Assembly (NCBI GenBank): GCA_964587505.1 | Contig: CAZPLD010000007.1 | Location: forward strand, 1 to 24,962 | Source: 2-01-FULL-41-26 sp964587505 | Lineage (GTDB): Bacteria > Patescibacteriota > Minisyncoccia > 2-02-FULL-40-12 > GWA2-44-9 | Length of the DNA: 24,962 nucleotides | Direction: 5' to 3' | Shown: positions 20,608-24,962 of the stretch, in pieces | Numbering within the stretch: the stretch's first letter is position 1 | How the letters are laid out: each line of letters begins with the position of its first letter | Translations under genes and position numbers: made by a program | Notes under the pieces: generated by a model | Seen by the model: only the letters and a program-made list of their open reading frames with translations | The model's database searches: none | What the model was told of the DNA's origin: nothing

Positions 20608-20871
20608 TTATTTCCGAATAAAATAGCCGCTGGAACCGAACAGCCAGCGGGTGATCTTTAAAGAAAAGTAGTGTCCGATATGGATAATAAATGCCCCGAT
20701 ACCGATAATTAAAATAATGGTTCCCAGCCAACCCGCAAGGGTATGTCCGCTGACAATCCAATACCCCAGCCAGGCGAGGAAAATTCCAAGCATTATTCCA
20801 CTGATATCCAAAAAAGTATAGAAAACTTTCCGGATGAACCGAACAGTTTTTATTAAAATCTGATTCGCCAT
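20608..20871 (-). CDS. Small two-helix membrane protein
   Basis: 87 residues, no family recognised. A basic amphipathic start (LIKTVRFIRK) followed by two hydrophobic helices (about 17-41 and 45-66) and a short basic C-terminus. It begins 3 nt after the DoxX stop and ends 14 nt before the SDR start, so it is in the same transcript. It may be a partner of the DoxX-like protein. Confidence 0.55.
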   Translation of the reverse strand: MANQILIKTVRFIRKVFYTFLDISGIMLGIFLAWLGYWIVSGHTLAGWLGTIILIIGIGAFIIHIGHYFSLKITRWLFGSSGYFIRK

Positions 20872-20874
20872 GTT

Positions 20875-21315
20875 TTATTTAAAACGTTTTGAAAGCCAGG
20901 AATCCAATCCCCAGACAGTCCCCGCATTTGAAGCAAACAGGACCAGAAAAGTAGTGATATAGATTATATGTTCATCCACCAAGAATGAATGTTCGCCTAT
21001 GTATGGAAATTGCAAAACGGGTAAATAATACAAGACCATCAAAAGTATGCCTCCGAGAGAAGCCCATCTTACCAACAAGCCGGTAATAAGAGCTACACCG
21101 ACAAGAGTAAGCCCCCACTCATTCACGAGATTTACCCAGCTAAGATTACCGGCACTTGCAAACCACTGGAAAAGCCCGGGAAATGTCTTAGCGCTATTCA
21201 GGTATCCCGCAGCCGACCAACTGGGGTTCATAACCTTTGTTATTCCGGCGTAGAAAAACAATACGCCTAAAGCGACCCTCGACAAAAACACCGCCATTTT
21301 TAGTTGATAGTTCAT
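20875..21315 (-). CDS. DoxX-family membrane protein
   Basis: 146 residues with four membrane helices, typical of DoxX/DoxD-like proteins. The start RVALGVLFFYAGITKVMNPSW (14-34), the NEWGLTLVGVALITGLLVRWA helix and DEHIIYITTFLVLF near the end match the family pattern (F-AG--K and GL-L--G). DoxX-like proteins are linked to thiosulfate-quinone oxidation and to membrane redox complexes. Here the neighbours are a small membrane protein, an SDR and a cupin. Start ATG 21315 has an extended -10 (TGt-TAAAAT) exactly 6 nt upstream and no SD, so it is probably the first gene of a leaderless operon. Confidence 0.85.
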   Translation of the reverse strand: MNYQLKMAVFLSRVALGVLFFYAGITKVMNPSWSAAGYLNSAKTFPGLFQWFASAGNLSWVNLVNEWGLTLVGVALITGLLVRWASLGGILLMVLYYLPVLQFPYIGEHSFLVDEHIIYITTFLVLFASNAGTVWGLDSWLSKRFK

Positions 21316-21321
21316 GTCTTA

Positions 21322-21330
21322 ATTTTAACA
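21322..21330 (-). promoter_or_regulatory. Extended -10 promoter of the DoxX operon
   Basis: Minus-strand TGt-TAAAAT, 6 nt (TAAGAC), ATG (21315). Same core and spacing as before the C39-like gene at 17198-17206. Confidence 0.55.
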
Positions 21331-21413
21331 CAAAAACTTAAGGGTAAATCGGGTCTGTGGATAAAAAATAAGATGGCTAAAATTCTGAATTTAGTCCGTA
21401 TTTTCATGGAGTT

Positions 21414-21797
21414 TTATTTTATCTGCCACTTGAAAATTAAATAGGATAAGATGCCAAGCTGAACAGTTGGCGTTAAGCCGGTATTTATCAGAGGAATAAT
21501 GGGCATAAACTCGTTATACGCCCATCGGCCGGTTTTCAAAGCAGATAATTCTATAAAAATTGCAATTATAATGCCTATGAGCAACGCATACCACTTTTTC
21601 CCTCTAAAGTAGGCGGACTTAATAAACAGTATCGCTAAAAGAGTTATAAAAAACGCGTCAAAAAGCGTAGCTCGCAATAAGATGAATTGGGTTATTTCTC
21701 CTGCCTTATAATGGATATATAGATGTGAATGAAGATTTTCCCAAATCAAATTTAGCAGAAAACTGGTCATAAAGACTGAAAAAAGTTTTTTAAACAT
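21414..21797 (-). CDS. Multi-helix membrane protein directly behind tRNA-Gln
   Basis: 127 residues with four hydrophobic segments (about 6-18, 41-62, 70-90 and 106-124). Polar positions inside the helices include WENLHSHLYIHY (19-30), with a cluster of three histidines near the first helix. No family recognised. The ATG lies 2 nt after the encoded CCA of the tRNA-Gln (CCA-CA-ATG), there is no room for an SD, and no separate promoter is visible, so it should be transcribed with the tRNA. After tRNA 3' processing the message would be practically leaderless. Confidence 0.6.
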   Translation of the reverse strand: MFKKLFSVFMTSFLLNLIWENLHSHLYIHYKAGEITQFILLRATLFDAFFITLLAILFIKSAYFRGKKWYALLIGIIIAIFIELSALKTGRWAYNEFMPIIPLINTGLTPTVQLGILSYLIFKWQIK

Positions 21798-21799
21798 TG

Positions 21800-21873
21800 T
21801 GGCTGCGGGGAAACGATTCGAACGTTTATAAACGGCTTCAAAGGCCGCTGTCCTACCATTAGACGACCCCGCA
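21800..21873 (-). tRNA. tRNA-Gln (anticodon UUG)
   Basis: Cloverleaf on the minus strand: acceptor TGCGGGG/CCCCGCA with the U1-A72 pair usual for tRNA-Gln, D arm GTCT-AATGGTA-GGAC, anticodon arm GCGGC-CTTTGAA-GCCGT (anticodon TTG, plus-strand 21839-21841), variable TTAT, T arm AAACG-TTCGAAT-CGTTT, discriminator G and genome-encoded CCA (21800-21802). Confidence 0.95.
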
Positions 21874-21883
21874 ATATTTAGTA

Positions 21884-21912
21884 ATTTTACAACAAAAAAG
21901 GCGTTTTTACAA
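21884..21912 (-). promoter_or_regulatory. Putative tRNA-Gln promoter inside the upstream terminator
   Basis: Minus-strand TTGTAA (21907-21912), 17-nt spacer, TAAAAT (21884-21889), then 10 nt to the tRNA 5' end. The -35 lies in the hairpin of the MFS terminator, so one sequence would serve as both. Confidence 0.5.
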
Positions 21913-21916
21913 CGCC
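21891..21916 (-). terminator. Intrinsic terminator after the MFS gene
   Basis: Stem GGCGTT/AACGCC with a 5-nt loop (GTAAA), followed on the minus strand by TTTTTTGTT. It lies 25 nt beyond the MFS stop. Confidence 0.9.
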
Positions 21917-21941
21917 ATTACACTTCTTGATATACATTTCT

Positions 21942-23147
21942 TTATTTCTTTGTCGTGAAAAGAAGCGCTAATACGGCAACAACCGAAAGGCCAAAACTGT
22001 AAGTAAAAGTAAGATCAGAATTTATGTTCCACAATAAGCCGGCAATAAGACCGGCTGGGATCAGGGCCAAACCGGTAGACGTTTCAAAAGCACCCAATGA
22101 AGTAGCTCGCATTTCCACTGATGACAGATCGGAGACAAAGGCCTTTTGGCTTGCGTCTATGAACGCCTTGAATGCGCCGTAAAGGGCAAAAAGTCCTAGG
22201 AGCGCGAATAAACTGTTCACAAAAATAAAACCGAGAGACGTCACCATAAAAAGCGAATAGCCGATCAACACGACTGGCTTTCGACCGATTTTATCCGACA
22301 GCCGGCCGGCCGGAATCGACAAGGATGCGTCAAAAATACTGAAAAAGATATATAGCAATATCGGCAAACCGATGGCGAGCTTTTCCGGCTCAAAAGACGT
22401 TACAAAAAATCTCAAAAATCGGTATGAAGATGGGTTGCCGAGCTCTTTGAATACTTCGCTTGCTTTTAGAATAAAAAACATAAAGTTGAAATTTGCCAGG
22501 TGAAACAGGGTAGCGATAATAAGAAATTTTTTCAGTTGCGGCGAAAGGTTAGCAAAGGACAGTTTTGAATGGTTTACTCCTCGTTCTGTCAATGATCGCG
22601 GTTCTTTGACAAAGAACAGCGGGAGCAAAGCGGTCAAGGCAATGAAGGCGGCAATGAGAAATATGGACCGAAAATCAAATCCAAGATCGACAAAAAGAAT
22701 ATAAACAAAAATAGAACCGATTATGGCACCCGAAGCATCCATCGCTCTTTGAATGCCAAATCCTAATCCCCTTTGACCGATCCCCTTTGTTGACTCAGAA
22801 ACTATTGCATCCCGCGGCGCATCGCGCAAACCCTTGCCGACCCTTTCAACAGGCCGAATAATGAACACCTGCTGCCATGTCTGAACAAGTGGAAAAAGAA
22901 ATTTCGCCGCTGCCGAAAATCCATAACCAAGGTAAACTAATCTTTTATATTTTCTCCTCTGGTCCGCCCAGTGGCCGGACAAAACTTTAAAAATTGCGGC
23001 CAAAGCGTCACCTACGCCGCCGACCAACCCAATAGCCAGTCCTGCTCCGCCAAGAGCGGTAATAAAAAACGGCAGTAACGGCTGTATCATCTCACTCGAG
23101 AAATCAGCTAATAACGATGTTAAACCGAGGAGAATTATATTTCTCAT
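21942..23147 (-). CDS. Major facilitator superfamily transporter
   Basis: 401 residues, about 12 membrane helices in two halves. Cytoplasmic signatures: GHWADQRRKYKRL between helices 2 and 3 (the GxxxDRxGRR motif of MFS, variant), DAPRDAIVSES after helix 4, and GRLSDKIGRKPVV between helices 8 and 9, the second-half copy. Substrate unknown; drug or metabolite export is common for this type. The ATG overlaps the stop of dnaX by one base (TAATG), so translation is coupled. This pairing of a clamp-loader gene with a transporter probably reflects shared transcription rather than shared function. Confidence 0.88.
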   Translation of the reverse strand: MRNIILLGLTSLLADFSSEMIQPLLPFFITALGGAGLAIGLVGGVGDALAAIFKVLSGHWADQRRKYKRLVYLGYGFSAAAKFLFPLVQTWQQVFIIRPVERVGKGLRDAPRDAIVSESTKGIGQRGLGFGIQRAMDASGAIIGSIFVYILFVDLGFDFRSIFLIAAFIALTALLPLFFVKEPRSLTERGVNHSKLSFANLSPQLKKFLIIATLFHLANFNFMFFILKASEVFKELGNPSSYRFLRFFVTSFEPEKLAIGLPILLYIFFSIFDASLSIPAGRLSDKIGRKPVVLIGYSLFMVTSLGFIFVNSLFALLGLFALYGAFKAFIDASQKAFVSDLSSVEMRATSLGAFETSTGLALIPAGLIAGLLWNINSDLTFTYSFGLSVVAVLALLFTTKK

Positions 23148-24250
23148 TATTGAGTAAATTCAATAACCGCCAACTCAAGCGGTAGTTGAACTACCGGCGA
23201 GGTTTTGATTTCATTCCGGGCCGAAGTGAAAAGATTTATCATTTTTATCACTTTTACTCCGTCAATCTGCCAATCAGCTACCGGCTCCTCACCTACCGCC
23301 GTTAAAGTGGCAGGATTTATTTTAAACATTAAAACCTTTCTTAGATATTCAATAAAATCTTTAGTGAAGTGCTCCAAGTCCACTCCTGATTCGTGGATTC
23401 TCTGAATGAATTTGAGGGCCGAGATTTTGTCGTTGGCAACAAGATAACCCATAAATTCGGGGTGATATCTGAAAGGAACTAACCCAAGAGCGTTGGTTAC
23501 GTCATCAACGGTTATTTTCCCCTGATGAGAACGAAGTTTGGAAAGCGAAACCTCGGCATCGCGAAGCGCGCCGTCAGAAGAAACAGCAATTGCTTTCAAT
23601 CCCTCGTCTTCTATGTTGATTTTTTCGGCTTTAGCGACTTCTTCAAGTTTTGTAAAGATCTGACTCGGAGTCAGGCGCCTGAAATCAAATCTCTGGACGC
23701 GGGAAAGAACTGTCGGTAGAATTTTATGCGGTTCGGTAGTAGCAAGAACAAAAACAACATGGCTTGGCGGTTCTTCAAGGATCTTCAGCAAGGCGTTAAA
23801 AGCATCTTTGGTAAGCATGTGCACTTCATCGATGACAAAAACCTTGTAACCCCCTGACGGGGCGGCGACCAAGGCTGATTCTTTGAGGTTCCTTATCTCA
23901 TCTATTCCCCGGTTTGAGGCAGCATCTATTTCTATCAAGTCCATAGAACGATTTTCACTTATCGCTAAACAGGCCTCGCATTTATCACAAGGAATATTTT
24001 TTGTATTCACTTGCAAGGCAGTAAAACCATGACTAAACTGATTAGTTATTGGTTGCGTTGTTCTGGCTTTACAGTTCAACGCTTTAGCAAAAATTCTTGC
24101 GAGAGTAGTTTTACCCGTCCCCCTAGGCCCGGTAAATAAATAAGCGTGGCCTATCCGGCCAGTTGATAACGCTCCTTTCAATGTTTTGACCACATGCTCC
24201 TGCCCAACCACTTGGGCAAAAGTCTGCGGTCTGTATTTCCGATACAACAT
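23147..24250 (-). CDS. dnaX: DNA polymerase III subunit gamma (DnaX), without tau extension
   Basis: Clamp-loader ATPase for chromosome replication. 367 residues: Walker A GPRGTGKT (41-48), zinc module with Cys60 and Cys88, Cys91, Cys94 (PCDKCEAC), DEVHML (141-146), sensor LATTEPHK (169-176), SRVQRFDF (183-190). Two peculiarities: the stretch between the first zinc cysteine and the CxxCxxC group is 27 residues, where about 8-10 is usual, an insert of roughly 20 residues (about 63-86); and the protein ends soon after the AAA+ and collar domains, so the DnaB- and alpha-binding tau domains are absent. Start ATG 24250 has TAATCT 6 nt upstream and no SD. The MFS gene overlaps by one base. Confidence 0.93.
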   Translation of the reverse strand: MLYRKYRPQTFAQVVGQEHVVKTLKGALSTGRIGHAYLFTGPRGTGKTTLARIFAKALNCKARTTQPITNQFSHGFTALQVNTKNIPCDKCEACLAISENRSMDLIEIDAASNRGIDEIRNLKESALVAAPSGGYKVFVIDEVHMLTKDAFNALLKILEEPPSHVVFVLATTEPHKILPTVLSRVQRFDFRRLTPSQIFTKLEEVAKAEKINIEDEGLKAIAVSSDGALRDAEVSLSKLRSHQGKITVDDVTNALGLVPFRYHPEFMGYLVANDKISALKFIQRIHESGVDLEHFTKDFIEYLRKVLMFKINPATLTAVGEEPVADWQIDGVKVIKMINLFTSARNEIKTSPVVQLPLELAVIEFTQ

Positions 24251-24256
24251 ATAAAC

Positions 24257-24262
24257 AGATTA
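24257..24262 (-). promoter_or_regulatory. Possible -10 of dnaX
   Basis: Minus-strand TAATCT with 6 nt to the ATG, as at the other leaderless candidates, but the hexamer is poor and there is no TGn. Listed for completeness. Confidence 0.25.
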
Positions 24263-24270
24263 CCGCAATT

Positions 24271-24312
24271 TTAAAAAATAAAAAAGCCCCGCACCAAACG
24301 AAGCATGGGGGC
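24271..24312 (-). terminator. Intrinsic terminator of the 148-residue protein gene
   Basis: GCCCC (24286-24290) pairs with GGGGC (24308-24312) around a long, partly paired loop. On the minus strand the stem is followed by TTTTTTATTTTTT. It lies just past the stop of that gene and upstream of dnaX. Confidence 0.85.
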
Positions 24313-24321
24313 ATATAAAAA

Positions 24322-24768
24322 CTAAACGCTGAAACTGGTTCCTGACCTGACCTCAATGACACTGCGGACTTCCCTTACTTCATCAACAAAACGTTTGGCC
24401 AATTCTTCCGCAATTTTGGCCAGATAACGCTCGTAGGCATAGACCTGACTCTTCCTTAGGTTGCCCCACTTGGGGTGAATGGTGAACCAGACCATCTTTA
24501 GTGGTTTGGCGTATTTGTGAAGGACAACATTGCCGTTGCTAAGGTATCCGATACTTTCAAACGTAATATCCGGATGGAGGTCGTCACGCCAAGGAAACTC
24601 GGCGTCAACTTCACAGATCGCTTTCCTCATGGCGGCAAAATCGTGTTCAAAACTATAATGAAGCATCTCAAACGCAAGTGCCCCGCTCACCTCATATCGC
24701 CTCCCCCCGTTTATGAGATTGGCGAACCAATTCCTGACGATCCACTGCTGAAGTGTTAAGGTTCTCAT
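24322..24768 (-). CDS. Stand-alone soluble protein of unknown function
   Basis: 148 residues from ATG 24768; I do not recognise a family. No signal or membrane segment. Trp/Arg-rich start (QQWIVRNWFANL), then YEVSGALAFEMLHYSFEHDF, an acidic patch (EVDAEFPWRDDLHPD), and a long basic-acidic helix near the end (YERYLAKIAEELAKRFVDEVREV). It could be a small nucleic-acid or protein-binding factor; nothing more can be said. The frame stays open upstream to 24846, but AGGAGG 7 nt before the ATG decides the start. It has a perfect consensus promoter, a hairpin in the leader and its own terminator, so it is an isolated and probably highly transcribed unit. Confidence 0.75.
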   Translation of the reverse strand: MRTLTLQQWIVRNWFANLINGGRRYEVSGALAFEMLHYSFEHDFAAMRKAICEVDAEFPWRDDLHPDITFESIGYLSNGNVVLHKYAKPLKMVWFTIHPKWGNLRKSQVYAYERYLAKIAEELAKRFVDEVREVRSVIEVRSGTSFSV

Positions 24769-24785
24769 CGAGAAACCTCCTGAGT

Positions 24786-24809
24786 GTAGGTAGGGGTAAT
24801 CCCCACTAC
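24786..24809 (-). promoter_or_regulatory. Leader hairpin before the SD of the 148-residue protein
   Basis: GTAGTGGGG-ATTA-CCCCTACCTAC on the minus strand: a GGGG/CCCC stem with a 4-nt loop and an outer GTAG/CTAC pair. It ends about 9 nt before AGGAGG, so it could affect ribosome access or mRNA stability. Confidence 0.5.
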
Positions 24810-24817
24810 ATGAGTAG

Positions 24818-24846
24818 ATTATAAAATGATTAAGTGTTAATGTCAA
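24818..24846 (-). promoter_or_regulatory. Perfect consensus sigma-70-type promoter
   Basis: Minus-strand TTGACA (24841-24846), 17-nt spacer, TATAAT (24818-24823). All twelve hexamer bases and the spacer match consensus, the only such case in the window. Confidence 0.9.
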
Positions 24847-24852
24847 TGCCAG

Positions 24853-24962
24853 CTATTTTTTGAAGACAGCCACCTTAAATCCGACAAAACTGAATATCAA
24901 AGCAACGGCCGAGCCGGCTACGGCGCCGACATTGGCCCAAACCTCCGGATTTAATCCGCCTA
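24853..24962 (-). CDS. C-terminal end of a GtrA-like membrane protein (partial)
   Basis: The minus strand gives about 36 residues running in from the right edge, ending ANVGAVAGSAVALIFSFVGF then KVAVFKK and TAG. A last helix starting ANVGA and ending in (F/N)F--(F/K)---VFK is the C-terminus of GtrA/DPMS-like small membrane proteins involved in polyprenyl-linked sugar transfer. The call rests on one helix only; any membrane protein with this end would fit. It ends only 6 nt before the strong promoter's -35 of the next gene. Confidence 0.45.
   Translation of the reverse strand, partial: GGLNPEVWANVGAVAGSAVALIFSFVGFKVAVFKK

Noticed and set aside
20594..20761. N-terminal extension of the SDR protein
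   Set aside because: The extra 56 residues lie within the membrane protein gene on the same strand and do not resemble an SDR N-terminus.
1..24962. CRISPR arrays, insertion sequences, prophage or plasmid origin
   Set aside because: I saw no regularly spaced repeats, transposase, integrase or terminal inverted repeats in the window.

Overview
The window reads as part of a small, streamlined bacterial chromosome, most likely a Candidate Phyla Radiation (Patescibacteria, Parcubacteria-like) genome. The grounds are: a gamma-length DnaX with no tau tail, many short membrane or exported proteins without clear relatives, patchy Shine-Dalgarno (SD) use, and short single-copy operons. The assignment is inference; there is no rRNA or ribosomal protein here to test it. 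The genetic code looks standard, with TAA, TAG and TGA all used as stops. I see no insertion sequence, prophage or CRISPR array.

Region 1-3740: a phosphoglucose/phosphomannose isomerase and a P-loop kinase-CYTH fusion on the minus strand, diverging from a quinolinate synthase (nadA) on the plus strand. The two divergent genes are fired by back-to-back promoters. Both carry apparent frameshifts: a 7-bp tandem duplication displaces the kinase N-terminus, and one extra base at CCC-TGA displaces the nadA C-terminus, which holds the expected third Fe-S cysteine.

Region 3743-12152: one run of eleven tightly packed minus-strand genes. Read 5' to 3' they are a DsbB/BdbC-like protein, a DsbA-like oxidase, a small membrane protein, a membrane-anchored redoxin, a CcdA-like electron carrier, an exported protein with an unusual Cys/His motif, a small DUF5676-like membrane protein, a P1B metal-transporting ATPase, two membrane proteins and a membrane PH-Schlafen/AlbA_2 fusion. 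I read it as an envelope thiol-redox and copper (or soft metal) handling locus.

Region 12193-18600: an exported coiled-coil protein; tyrosine phenol-lyase with a small partner gene; an M3 peptidase behind a C39-like exported protein; and a DEAD-box RNA helicase with a long hairpin-bearing leader.

Region 18600-19370: a GC-rich, multi-helix putative non-coding RNA, then a stand-alone membrane protein gene with near-consensus promoter, palindrome and terminator.

Region 19429-24962: a DoxX-membrane protein-SDR-cupin operon, tRNA-Gln followed almost directly by a membrane protein ATG, a dnaX-MFS pair, a stand-alone unknown gene with a perfect consensus promoter, and the C-terminal end of a GtrA-like protein running off the right edge.

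A theme across the window is promoter placement. At least five genes have a -10 hexamer exactly 6 nt upstream of the ATG, several of them with an extended TGn or a -35 at 17 nt, which predicts leaderless mRNAs. A second set of genes uses conventional leaders with strong SD sites.
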